Of a stretch of 32,726 bases of DNA, positions 1-7,127 are shown piece by piece. Every line of letters starts with the position of its first letter. Position 1 is the stretch's first letter. Source of the DNA: Bacillus sp. J33. Lineage in GTDB: Bacteria > Bacillota > Bacilli > Bacillales > Cytobacillaceae. Where the stretch lies: positions 1-32,726 of the forward strand of contig NZ_JAEL01000064.1 of assembly GCF_000518885.1 (NCBI RefSeq). The letters are read 5' to 3'. The notes beneath the pieces are model-generated. The model was not told the DNA's origin. It searched no databases and saw nothing but the letters and a program-made list of their open reading frames with translations. The translations under genes and the position numbers were made by a program.

Positions 1-76
1 AATGCGGTAGCATTTCCGAGGAGCTCGCCCCTTCCGCTCCAATCAACAGGGTGCAAGAATCAATATCAGCATGAAT
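1..76 (-). repeat. Partial copy of interspersed repeat family A
   Basis: Read on the minus strand, this stretch matches the left half of the complete element at 28638-28825. It shares the core CACCCTGTTGATTGGAGCGG (20 bases) followed by AAGG-GCGAG and CTCCT. The copy runs off the left edge of the window, so its other end cannot be seen. It lies directly upstream of a degraded IS fragment. Confidence 0.75.
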
Positions 77-92
77 ACTAAGACAAAAAAAG

Positions 93-161
93 AAGAAAAT
101 CGTCCTTTTGGGTATAATTAAGTCACCACAACCCACCATACGAGAAAGGAACGATTTTCTT
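93..161. promoter_or_regulatory. Inverted repeat over the transposase ribosome site
   Basis: AAGAAAATCGT at 93-103 is perfectly complementary to ACGATTTTCTT at 151-161. CCTTT (104-108) pairs with AAAGG (145-149), with one bulged base. The right arm contains the GAAAGGA ribosome site just before the ATG at 162. A transcript entering from outside would therefore fold and hide the start site. Such leader hairpins are known in insertion sequences, where they limit transposase made by read-through; that role is inferred here. Confidence 0.5.
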
Positions 162-260
162 ATGTATAAAGAGTATAACACGAATCAATTAGCACTTCCA
201 ATGGATATTCAGGTACTAATCCCCAACAACTTAAGAACTTCTAATCAACAGAGAACATTG
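162..260 (+). pseudogene. 5' remnant of an IS1182-like transposase
   Basis: The reading frame starts MYKEYNTNQLALPMDIQV, which resembles the N-terminus of IS1182-family transposases (typically M-x-K-x-Y-x-x-N-Q-x-x-L-P-x-D). A good ribosome site, GAAAGGA, precedes the ATG. Similarity fades after about 25 residues, and the frame then runs antisense into the 3' end of yozE, so only the very start of the transposase survives. The catalytic DDE region is absent. The 3' boundary given is approximate. The family assignment rests on memory of the N-terminal motif, not on a search. Confidence 0.5.
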
Positions 261-264
261 ATCG

Positions 265-486
265 CTAGCTTTCGGAAAATACATACAGCTCCCATGCATC
301 ATCAAAAACTGACATGCTATCCAAATAGGATCCGTTCAATTCGAGGTATGAGCTAATTTCATCATAATCATAGGATGTTTTCGGGAAACTGTGGTCCTCA
401 TATGCATGGTTGGCAAAATGGCTAATGCTATCCTTTGGCTTAGGATGTCTGTACTTCATTAAAAAATGATAAAAGGTTTTGGACAT
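265..486 (-). CDS. yozE: YozE family protein (UPF0346)
   Basis: This 73-residue protein closely follows B. subtilis YozE, an uncharacterised cytoplasmic protein. Conserved blocks are the N-terminal FYHFLMKYRHPKPKDSISHF, the central AYEDHSFPKTSYDYDEISSY, and a C-terminal F-D-x-A-W segment. No signal peptide, membrane segment or catalytic motif is visible; the family folds as a small helical protein of unknown function. The ATG is preceded by GGAAGGG at a good distance. The length is normal and the gene looks intact, although its 3' end abuts the IS remnant on the other strand. Identification is confident, the role unknown. Confidence 0.93.
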   Translation of the reverse strand: MSKTFYHFLMKYRHPKPKDSISHFANHAYEDHSFPKTSYDYDEISSYLELNGSYLDSMSVFDDAWELYVFSES

Positions 487-541
487 ATTTATCCCTTCCT
501 TTACAATCTCTCGTTCTGTTTTTTACCTTTTACTATAAGGG

Positions 542-573
542 ATTCCTGGTTAGTACGTCTACTAATCAGGAAT
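542..573 (+). terminator. Hairpin followed by a T-run (plus strand)
   Basis: ATTCCTGGTTAGT (542-554) and ACTAATCAGGAAT (561-573) form a 13-bp stem with one G-T pair and a 6-base loop, followed by TTTTTTT on the plus strand. It looks like a rho-independent terminator, but there is no intact plus-strand gene upstream. It may belong to the degraded IS, or it may block transcription coming from the left. Confidence 0.5.
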
Positions 574-579
574 TTTTTT

Positions 580-626
580 GCACTAAAAAAGCAACCCCAA
601 AAATTTCCGGGTTGCATCTTTAGTGC
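580..626 (-). terminator. Long hairpin, terminator reading on the minus strand
   Basis: GCAACCC (591-597) pairs with GGGTTGC (609-615), and the outer arms GCACTAAA (580-587) and TTTAGTGC (619-626) extend the stem. On the minus strand the inner stem is followed by TTTTTTAG. It is the first strong terminator downstream of kamA-yokU and would end that transcript, or that of the small ORF at 697-822. Confidence 0.65.
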
Positions 627-696
627 AAGCGATCAGTGGTTATTTCAGCAAACATAAGATCGCCATCGTTACGGGCTCTGCATGGAGCCGATTCTT

Positions 697-822
697 TCAA
701 TCCCTTTCTTTAATTACGCTTACAAAATAACCGCACGAGAATAAAACAGCCATTGCTGCTGCAAGCATACCATCACGCAAGCTCCACCGCTCTTCCCCTG
801 TGAATATATATGAATACTGCAT
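697..822 (-). CDS. Possible 41-residue membrane peptide
   Basis: An open frame of 41 codons lies between yokU and the terminator at 580-626. The N-terminal part is polar (GEERWSLRDG). A hydrophobic stretch at residues 19-36 (AAAMAVLFSCGYFVSV) follows, then the charged end IKERD, as in a single-pass membrane peptide. Against it, the ribosome site is weak (only TAGGT next to the ATG). A TATAAT at 834-839 lies too close upstream for a normal leader. A start at the internal methionine 19 is possible, with GGTGGAG upstream. I do not recognise the sequence. Confidence 0.3.
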   Translation of the reverse strand: MQYSYIFTGEERWSLRDGMLAAAMAVLFSCGYFVSVIKERD

Positions 823-911
823 ACCTATAGTCTATTATAAAGAAAAGGAAGAAGGAGCCTGCGACGAACCAATGAAAGTGCTGTGGAATTTTTCCTGATG
901 TGATTTATCAC

Positions 912-1196
912 CTAAGAAGTAAAATCAAAATAATTTCTTTTCAGAAGCCTTGGCTGTTCCATCAGCTGAGCATAACTTATTTCTTTTCCAATCTTTTTGG
1001 TATCAATTAAAAATAATTGATCTTCGATTTCCTTCACAAGATCTTCAGACTGATAGACCATATTACAATCCTTGCAGACCGTGGAAGGTGTTTCATTTAT
1101 TTGAATGGCCCGTGTTCCATCTGGAAGCTCCCAGTAGACTGTTTCCCTGCACTCTGCAATATTATTGCTTTCGCACCAAGCACATCTGTTTTGCAT
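912..1196 (-). CDS. yokU: YokU family zinc-finger protein
   Basis: This small protein of 94 residues carries two CxxC pairs, CAWC near the N-terminus and CKDC about 35 residues later, as in YgiT/YokU-type zinc ribbons. A helical C-terminal half follows. The start at 1196 is chosen over an upstream frame start because AGGAGG lies 7 bases before this ATG, overlapping the kamA stop codon. The tight spacing, with the start 11 bases after the kamA stop, indicates translation from the kamA transcript. B. subtilis YokU is also associated with kamA. YgiT-like zinc ribbons often bind DNA or RNA, but no function is established, and a role in controlling lysine breakdown is only inferred from position. 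Confidence 0.88.
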   Translation of the reverse strand: MQNRCAWCESNNIAECRETVYWELPDGTRAIQINETPSTVCKDCNMVYQSEDLVKEIEDQLFLIDTKKIGKEISYAQLMEQPRLLKRNYFDFTS

Positions 1197-1206
1197 TTTT
1201 AGCCTC

Positions 1207-2637
1207 CTATTCTTTTGTCGCTGCTGTCTGTACATCAGATGCAGTTTTTGGTTCCTGCTTTGACTGCTGTGCTTTAAATTTCTTTTCTTTTAATTCATCC
1301 CGTTTATCGCGCTTATCTTTTAATGAACTATGTGACGGGTCAGTTTCATATTTTTCACGGCGGTCCAACCTTGCGAGCCCTTCAGGCACAAGGTTAAACT
1401 GCTGATCGTTCATCAGGGCTGCAATGCCTACATTTGAATTTTTCTCTTCCATATCTGGGTAAATTTCTTTGAAGTAGTCTTCAGCCCGGCCAGGTACATA
1501 GTTTTCCGGTTCCGGATAGGTAGTGATCACTCCTTCAAAATTTCGAAGCACCACTTTATCAGCACTTTGCGAGATCAAGTAATTTGGCTGAAGCGAGATT
1601 TTTCCGCCCCCTCCTGGTGCATCGACTACAAATGTTGGAACTGCATAGCCGGAAGTATGGCCTCTTAAGCCTTCAATAATTTCCAATCCTTTTGAAACGG
1701 GAGCACGGAAATGGCCAATACCCTCTGAAAGATCACACTGGTAAATGTAGTAAGGGCGAACACGGATTTTGACAAGATCATGCATGAGCTTTTTCATAAT
1801 TGGAACGCTGTCATTGATTCCAGCGAGAATAACAGACTGGTTTCCAACCGGTACTCCAGCATTAGCCAGCATTTCACATGCCTTCTTCGAATCTTCAGTA
1901 ATCTCAATAGAAGTATTAAAATGTGTATTTAACCAGACAGGATGATACTTCTTCAAAATATTGCAGAGGTTTTCAGTAATTCTTTGCGGAAAAACAACTG
2001 GGGCTCTTGTTCCAATTCTAATGATCTCTACATGGTCGATTTCCCGCAGATTTTTTAAAATATATTCAAGAATATTATCATTGATTAATAGACCATCACC
2101 GCCGGAAATCAGTACATCCCTGACCTGTGGTGCATTTCGGATATATTCAATTGCTGCATCAAGCTGTTTTTTCGGTACTCCCATGCCAATTTGGCCGGAA
2201 AATCTTCTTCTTGTACAATACCTGCAATACATAGAGCATTGGTTCGTCACCAGGAATAGAACACGGTCAGGATAGCGGTGGGTGAGACCGGGCACTGGTG
2301 AATCTTCATCCTCATGCAGAGGGTCTTCTAGGTCATATTTTGTTTTATATATTTCTTTTGAAATGGGAACTGACTGCATCCGAACCGGGCAGCGCGGATC
2401 ATCCGGATTCATAAGCGAAGCATAGTAAGGTGTAATGTTCAGTGGAATGGTCTTTGTTGAGATTCTTACTCCTTCTTCCTCTTCAGGTGTAAGATTAATA
2501 ACCTTCTTCAAATCATCAATTGTGCGTATAGTGTTTGTCAGCTGCCAAAGCCAATCATTCCACTGTTCCTCTGTGACATCCTTCCAAAGCTCTATATCCT
2601 TCCAATCCCGATCAGGCTTATATAAAAAATTTTTCAT
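1207..2637 (-). CDS. kamA: L-lysine 2,3-aminomutase
   Basis: This radical-SAM, PLP-dependent enzyme moves the 2-amino group of L-lysine to carbon 3, giving L-beta-lysine. The iron-sulfur motif CxxxCxxC is at Cys134, Cys138 and Cys141 (CSMYCRYC). The glycine-rich SGGDG motif is at 178-182, and the PLP lysine is Lys346 in APGGGGKISL. Asp302 and Asp339 match the acidic residues that hold the substrate amine in the clostridial enzyme. At 476 residues it is slightly longer than usual because of a charged, lysine-rich tail after about residue 410. The ATG is preceded by GGGGG. The promoter at 2676-2691 is of the sigma-54 type, and the activator gene lies immediately upstream. yokU follows in the same unit. 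The product feeds YodP. Confidence 0.97.
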   Translation of the reverse strand: MKNFLYKPDRDWKDIELWKDVTEEQWNDWLWQLTNTIRTIDDLKKVINLTPEEEEGVRISTKTIPLNITPYYASLMNPDDPRCPVRMQSVPISKEIYKTKYDLEDPLHEDEDSPVPGLTHRYPDRVLFLVTNQCSMYCRYCTRRRFSGQIGMGVPKKQLDAAIEYIRNAPQVRDVLISGGDGLLINDNILEYILKNLREIDHVEIIRIGTRAPVVFPQRITENLCNILKKYHPVWLNTHFNTSIEITEDSKKACEMLANAGVPVGNQSVILAGINDSVPIMKKLMHDLVKIRVRPYYIYQCDLSEGIGHFRAPVSKGLEIIEGLRGHTSGYAVPTFVVDAPGGGGKISLQPNYLISQSADKVVLRNFEGVITTYPEPENYVPGRAEDYFKEIYPDMEEKNSNVGIAALMNDQQFNLVPEGLARLDRREKYETDPSHSSLKDKRDKRDELKEKKFKAQQSKQEPKTASDVQTAATKE

Positions 2638-2675
2638 TCAAATTCCCCCTATGCGAGTTTCTTATTTATATATCT

Positions 2676-2691
2676 TGCAAGAATCGTGCCA
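2676..2691 (-). promoter_or_regulatory. Sigma-54 (-24/-12) promoter of kamA
   Basis: On the minus strand the sequence is TGGCACGATTCTTGCA, which matches the SigL/RpoN consensus TGGCAC-N5-TTGCA at every defined position. The GG and GC pairs have the required 10-base spacing. The -12 element lies about 40 bases upstream of the kamA ATG, so transcription would begin near 2665. A gene for a sigma-54 activator lies directly upstream. Confidence 0.93.
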
Positions 2692-2790
2692 GGTGGATCT
2701 TCTTTGTATTTTCCTATGAAAAAGGGGCATGAGCGGAAGATTGTTTATCATTTTGAAGGGAAATTTTTATAAAATAAGTTAGATGGAAAC

Positions 2791-2820
2791 AAAAAAGTGC
2801 CGATTAACCGGCACTTTTTT
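2791..2820 (-). terminator. Terminator of the sigma-54 activator gene
   Basis: GTGCCG (2797-2802) pairs with CGGCAC (2809-2814) and is flanked by A6 on the left and T6 on the right, so it can stop transcription in both directions. It lies 8 bases after the activator stop codon and separates the activator transcript from kamA. Confidence 0.9.
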
Positions 2821-2827
2821 GTTATAT

Positions 2828-4261
2828 TCAGTTAGACTTGCTTGGAGCTTCTGCTTCGTGAACCCTTATTTTATATTTCGAGAGTTTATATTGCAGAGTT
2901 TGCCGTGGAATATCCAACAGTGTGGCGGCTCGTTTAATATTTCCCTCTGTATGCTTAAGAGCATTCACAATTAATTCTTTTTCAAATTCTTCTATGTTTG
3001 CCCTTAAGGGCTTTACCCTTGCTGACAGACCTTTTTTGCTGGTAGGTATTTGCTGCTTCATCATGACAGGCAAATCTTCTTCTTCAAGTAAGTCCTTTTC
3101 GCATACATTCATCATATACTCAATCGTATGCTTCAGTTCCCGGACATTTCCTGGCCAGTTATATTGTTTGAAGAATGTAAGCACCCCTCTCCCAGCACCC
3201 TTAACGTCTTTATTAAATTGCTGATTGAAATGCTTTATAAAATGATCAGCAAGGAACCCAATATCTTCTGCCCTATCCCTTAATGGCAGTAGTCCGAATG
3301 TAAGAACATTTAAACGATAAAATAAATCTGTCCTGATTTGACTTTTTTCAAGCGCTTCCCTTGGGTGAATGTTCATGGCAGCAACTACCCTCACATCAAC
3401 CTGTGAGCTCTTTGGACTGCCCACTCTTCTTACCATTCCATCCTCAAGCACCCTGAGCAGTTTTGCTTGCAGCTCAATCGGCATGGCATGGATTTCATCC
3501 AGAAAGAGAGTGCCTTCATCAGCGAGCTCAAACAGCCCCGGCCTTTCTACAGCACCCGTATAGCTTCCTTTTGCTGTCCCAAATAGAATGCTTTCAAGAA
3601 GCGACTCTGGAATCGCAGCGCAATTTTGGGCAATAAAGGGGCCGCTAAATCTTGAAGAGGCATGGTGGATTCCCTGGACAAAAAGCTCTTTTCCACATCC
3701 GCTTTCTCCAAACACAAGAATGGGAGAATCAGACTTTGCAAGTTTTGCTGCTTCTTTTTTTATTTTTTGCATATCCTTATTAATCGTAAGCAGGCTATCC
3801 AGGGTGTATTGCACATTGTTTATTTTGTTTTTCGTTTTTTTCGCAGGCCTCTTTATCTTTTTCTGCAAATCAAGCAGACTTTCTGAAAGAAGCTTCAATC
3901 TTGAGTAATCCTTGGCAATCTCAACTGCACCTGCAACTTTCCCATTAACCACAATTGGCAATGTTGTGTTTATTGTTTCAATTTGAACGCCATGGACATT
4001 TACATACGACTGGGTTTGATTATATATAGGTTTTTCCGTTTTGATAACTTTTAGCAGGGTGCTTGTCTCTTTATCCAATGATGGAAAAACCTTTAGAACC
4101 GGCTTGCCGAGAACCTCGGACACCTCTAAACCATCGTGCCTGGCAGCGATTTCATTATAAAAAATAGTATTTCCTTTCATATCAACCACATGGATTCCTT
4201 CATCAATCCCTTTTAAAATGGCAGCCAGAACTTCTTTGGACATGGCTTGTTTTTCAATCAT
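2828..4261 (-). CDS. Sigma-54-dependent transcriptional activator (PAS-AAA+-Fis)
   Basis: This 477-residue enhancer-binding protein is built like RocR and BkdR. A PAS sensor covers about residues 10-115 (EGIHVVDMKGNTIFYN). The AAA+ domain has Walker A GESGCGKE at 186-193, the sigma-54 contact loop as GSYTGA at 232-237, and Walker B LFLDEIH at 252-258. A Fis-type helix-turn-helix ends the protein (AATLLDIPRQTLQYKLSKY). The start at 4261 has GGGGAGGGGG upstream; a longer frame to 4357 lacks a ribosome site and would run through a pair of direct repeats. Having Y for F in GAFTGA is tolerated in this family. It very probably activates the kamA promoter just downstream, perhaps in response to lysine or a catabolite; the ligand is inferred. 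Confidence 0.95.
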   Translation of the reverse strand: MIEKQAMSKEVLAAILKGIDEGIHVVDMKGNTIFYNEIAARHDGLEVSEVLGKPVLKVFPSLDKETSTLLKVIKTEKPIYNQTQSYVNVHGVQIETINTTLPIVVNGKVAGAVEIAKDYSRLKLLSESLLDLQKKIKRPAKKTKNKINNVQYTLDSLLTINKDMQKIKKEAAKLAKSDSPILVFGESGCGKELFVQGIHHASSRFSGPFIAQNCAAIPESLLESILFGTAKGSYTGAVERPGLFELADEGTLFLDEIHAMPIELQAKLLRVLEDGMVRRVGSPKSSQVDVRVVAAMNIHPREALEKSQIRTDLFYRLNVLTFGLLPLRDRAEDIGFLADHFIKHFNQQFNKDVKGAGRGVLTFFKQYNWPGNVRELKHTIEYMMNVCEKDLLEEEDLPVMMKQQIPTSKKGLSARVKPLRANIEEFEKELIVNALKHTEGNIKRAATLLDIPRQTLQYKLSKYKIRVHEAEAPSKSN

Positions 4262-4295
4262 TAGATATCCCCCTCCCCTACCATGTATATGATGG

Positions 4296-4328
4296 GGTGC
4301 CGAAAACTTGTCATGTTGGTGCCGAAAA
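4296..4328. promoter_or_regulatory. Paired direct repeats upstream of the activator gene
   Basis: GGTGCCGAAAA occurs at 4296-4306 and again at 4318-4328, exactly 22 bases apart (two helical turns), about 35-70 bases upstream of the activator start codon. This spacing suits binding of a protein dimer on one face of the helix. It could be an operator for self-control of the activator or another regulator's site; neither is shown. Confidence 0.45.
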
Positions 4329-4386
4329 TATGGCACTTGATTTATAAAGGCTGTCATATTTTTTTGTTTGTTCGCTATCCATCGGG

Positions 4387-4612
4387 ATTAACTGCCACTT
4401 CTCGGGGGCATCCTTTTTCTGTCTTTATTCTGCTGGATTAACTCCCTCCTCGAGGACCGGATCATTATTTGTAGTTAATCAGCCTGATTATCTACCATTT
4501 CTTTAAAGTTACATCTTTTTTCGGCGTTATTCAGCACCATTAACTACCATTTTTTCAGGACCACACCCTTTTTCGGCGTTATTACCCCTTTAGCTATCAC
4601 TTCGTTAATTAA
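4387..4612. repeat. Array of ~50-bp imperfect tandem repeats
   Basis: Units begin at about 4387, 4437, 4487, 4539 and 4589 (period 50-52 bases). Each opens with ATTAACTACCA-like sequence and contains CTTTTTTCGGCGTTATT-like sequence toward its end. The third and fourth units are the most alike; the others have drifted. A sixth, poorer unit may precede them from about 4337. The array fills most of the 386-base gap between yodP and the activator gene. No reading frame or hairpin explains it. Confidence 0.7.
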
Positions 4613-4647
4613 CATCGAATAATGACCATTAGGTGTGGGTGAAATGT

Positions 4648-5508
4648 TTAATCCGCCGCTTCCGCCAAATCCTTTACCCAAACATTCATATTTTCAAGTT
4701 TATCGAAAATGTAACAATTATTTAGCAGACGTCCCCGGTAGGCATATCCCAACTGGTGGAGAACCGCGTTCATTCCAAATGAAAGGGCTCTGGCAATGGA
4801 GTATGCGCAAAAGATTCCCTGCGACTGAAGATCTTCTTCCAATTTCTCCAGCAGGATTTTCATCAGCCCGTGCTTGCGGTGGGAAGGCAGTGTGGCACAA
4901 TCTGTTAGTTCTGCATTTTTATAAAAAAGATTCACTTCTGCCGATGCTGCACTGACCAGATCATCGCCAAACTGGAATGCATAATAAATGGTTCCTTCTT
5001 TCATTGTTTTTTTTATATAAACTGGATCATGGAGGGGTGTTGGGTATATTTGAAATACTTCCCGGTAGAGGGCAGCAAGCTTTTCCGCATCTTCGTATGT
5101 TATTTTTTTCAGCTTGTATTCAGTAGGCGGCATATTAACAGCCCTGATTCTTTCAATTGCCAGGACATTCTTTACGATATCGTCTTCCTTAATCCAATGC
5201 ACGCTTGCCCTTCTTTGGTCTGTATAGTATTTGCAGAAAAAATATTGGTCAGATCCGAGAAAATAGCCGTCAATGATCGCTTCGCATTGAAACCCATGAG
5301 CAAGAAGTTCCGTATAACTTTCCGCTCTCCCTCTGAAAATTAATTTTTCACTCTGCTGTTCTTTTGCAGTTGCTTCTGCTTCACGGATGGCTTCCTCCAG
5401 ATTTCCCAAATAATCGTCTACTCTGATGCGGTTATTGAAAGAATCAATGTACATTTCCGCGGAAAAATTCTCTTTTTTTACCTTTTTAACGGATGCAGTA
5501 TTATTCAT
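4648..5508 (-). CDS. yodP: Beta-lysine N6-acetyltransferase (AblB/YodP)
   Basis: This 286-residue GNAT enzyme transfers acetyl from acetyl-CoA to the 6-amino group of beta-lysine, giving N6-acetyl-beta-lysine. An N-terminal family-specific region (about 1-130) precedes the acetyltransferase fold at about 135-275. The acetyl-CoA-binding segment is ATLPSHRKHGLMKILLEKL, with the R-x-x-G-x-x pattern expected between strand 4 and helix 3. The length agrees with the AblB family. The ATG follows GGGGG by 7 bases. It is separated from the upstream dehydrogenase by 184 bases containing a terminator, so it probably has its own promoter. In methanogens the same KamA-AblB pair makes an osmolyte; here the surrounding catabolic genes favour breakdown. 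Confidence 0.93.
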   Translation of the reverse strand: MNNTASVKKVKKENFSAEMYIDSFNNRIRVDDYLGNLEEAIREAEATAKEQQSEKLIFRGRAESYTELLAHGFQCEAIIDGYFLGSDQYFFCKYYTDQRRASVHWIKEDDIVKNVLAIERIRAVNMPPTEYKLKKITYEDAEKLAALYREVFQIYPTPLHDPVYIKKTMKEGTIYYAFQFGDDLVSAASAEVNLFYKNAELTDCATLPSHRKHGLMKILLEKLEEDLQSQGIFCAYSIARALSFGMNAVLHQLGYAYRGRLLNNCYIFDKLENMNVWVKDLAEAAD

Positions 5509-5535
5509 TTCCAGACCCCCTTATTCTTAATAAAA

Positions 5536-5559
5536 TTGCCCGGCCATTCGGCCAGGCAA
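5536..5559 (-). terminator. Terminator between the dehydrogenase gene and yodP
   Basis: TTGCCCGGCC (5536-5545) and GGCCAGGCAA (5550-5559) form a 10-bp stem with one mismatch and an ATTC loop. On the minus strand TTTTATT follows. It lies 28 bases before the yodP start, inside the leader, so it could act as an attenuator as well as ending the upstream transcript. Confidence 0.65.
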
Positions 5560-5692
5560 TATATGATTATAAAAAAAGGCTTGCTGCATTCCCGGTAATT
5601 TACCGGACAATTTGGCTAATCCACCATCCCAAACAAGTAAAATGCCTGCCCAACTACTACATTTATCGCCAGCCTTTTAAATGGACAGCTGG

Positions 5693-7114
5693 TTAATCAA
5701 GCTTAAAGCTGACCAGTTTCATTTCCGTCATTTCCTCAACTGCATATTTAATGCCTTCTCGGCCCATTCCGCTCATTTTTACACCGCCATACGGCATATG
5801 GTCTACACGGAATGTCGGGAAGTCGTTAATCATTACGCCGCCAACATGCAATTCTTTAGTTGCTTTGAAGGCTTTGTTTACATCTTTAGTAAATACGCCA
5901 GCTTGCAGTCCATAATTAGAATCATTTACGAGGGCCAGTGCTTCGTCAAAGTTCTTGAAAGAATTAATATGGACAACAGGTGCAAATGCTTCTTCACAGG
6001 AAATCTTTTCTGTTTTGTCTACGTTTAATAAGACTGTCGGATGTAACGTATTATTTTCTGCGTTTCCGCCTAGGACTAGCTCTGCCCCACTATTCACCGC
6101 GCTTTTAATCCAGCTTTGCGCCCGGTCAGTGTCTCCCTGAGATATCATTGCGGAAATATCTGTATCTTCATCAAGCGGATTGCCCATTTTTAGTTTTTTG
6201 GCTTCTTCTACAAACCGTTCGGCAAATGGATGGTAAAGAGATTCATGTACGTAGATCCGCTGAACCGAAATACAAACCTGGCCTTGGAACGCAAATGCCC
6301 CCGCTGCTATACGCGGTACAATTTTATCAATATCTGCATTTTCATCCACAATTACAGCCGAATTTGATCCCAATTCAAGTGTTACCCTCTTCAGACCCGC
6401 ATTCTCGCGAATTTGCTTTCCGACTGCCGGGCTGCCTGTAAAAGTAATCATCGAAATACGGTCATCGGCAACAAGTACATCTCCAACTGTTCCGCCGTTT
6501 CCTGTAACCACATTCAGTGCACCATCCGGCAGTCCCGCCCTATGAAAATATTCCGCAATCTTATAGGCGGACATTGGTGTTTGAGATGCAGGCTTTAAGA
6601 CAACCGTGTTGCCTGCTGCAATTGCAGGGCCGACTTTATGGGCAACCAGATTCATGGGAAAATTAAAAGGGGTGATTGCTCCGATAATTCCAAGGGGTTC
6701 CCTTACAGTATAGGCAACTCTGCCTTCGCCTCCTGGGGCAGCATCCATTGGGATTGTTTCACCATAAAGTTTGCGTGCTTCCTGGGAAGCAAATGTATAT
6801 GTCATGATCGTACGATCTACTTCCCCTCTTGCTGCCTTAAGCGGTTTTGAAGCTTCCTGCGCAATAATCCTTGCACATTCTTCCTTATCTTCCTTCATGA
6901 GGGCAACTACTTTCTCCAGTATTTCCGCTCTTTTATGTGCAGGCATTTCAGCCATTATCTTTCTCGCACAGTCTGCCGCATCGATAGCCGATTTAACATC
7001 TGAAGAGGAAGCTGAAGCAACCTCTGCAATAACTTCCTGATTAAAAGGGCATTTTAATGCTTTGTAATTTTTTGCCTCGATGTATTTTCCATTAATCCAT
7101 AAATGTTGTTTCAT
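5693..7114 (-). CDS. Aldehyde dehydrogenase, probably succinate-semialdehyde dehydrogenase
   Basis: This 473-residue NAD(P)-dependent aldehyde dehydrogenase is of normal family length. Visible motifs are the active-site Asn151 in PFNFP, the cofactor segment VLKPASQTP at 172-180, the general base Glu247 in LELGS, and the nucleophile Cys281 in GQVCIS. The FQGQVCISVQR signature resembles the lactaldehyde/glyceraldehyde-3-phosphate-like branch, so substrate cannot be read from sequence alone. Position directly after a GABA aminotransferase (14-base gap) suggests oxidation of succinate semialdehyde to succinate, which would finish lysine carbon flow into the TCA cycle. AAGGAGG lies 8 bases before the ATG. 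It remains intact although the gene upstream is broken. Confidence 0.9.
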   Translation of the reverse strand: MKQHLWINGKYIEAKNYKALKCPFNQEVIAEVASASSSDVKSAIDAADCARKIMAEMPAHKRAEILEKVVALMKEDKEECARIIAQEASKPLKAARGEVDRTIMTYTFASQEARKLYGETIPMDAAPGGEGRVAYTVREPLGIIGAITPFNFPMNLVAHKVGPAIAAGNTVVLKPASQTPMSAYKIAEYFHRAGLPDGALNVVTGNGGTVGDVLVADDRISMITFTGSPAVGKQIRENAGLKRVTLELGSNSAVIVDENADIDKIVPRIAAGAFAFQGQVCISVQRIYVHESLYHPFAERFVEEAKKLKMGNPLDEDTDISAMISQGDTDRAQSWIKSAVNSGAELVLGGNAENNTLHPTVLLNVDKTEKISCEEAFAPVVHINSFKNFDEALALVNDSNYGLQAGVFTKDVNKAFKATKELHVGGVMINDFPTFRVDHMPYGGVKMSGMGREGIKYAVEEMTEMKLVSFKLD

Positions 7115-7127
7115 TCAAACAACCTCC

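Noticed and set aside
108..356. Full 82-codon plus-strand frame as an intact gene
   Set aside because: Only the first ~25 codons from 162 look like a transposase; the rest is antisense to yozE.
950..1405. 151-codon plus-strand open frame
   Set aside because: It overlaps yokU and the end of kamA in antisense and has an amino-acid make-up rich in Phe, Cys and Ser, typical of shadow frames.
4387..4612. CRISPR array
   Set aside because: The ~50-base units are continuous and diverged, with no constant repeat/unique spacer pattern and no cas genes.
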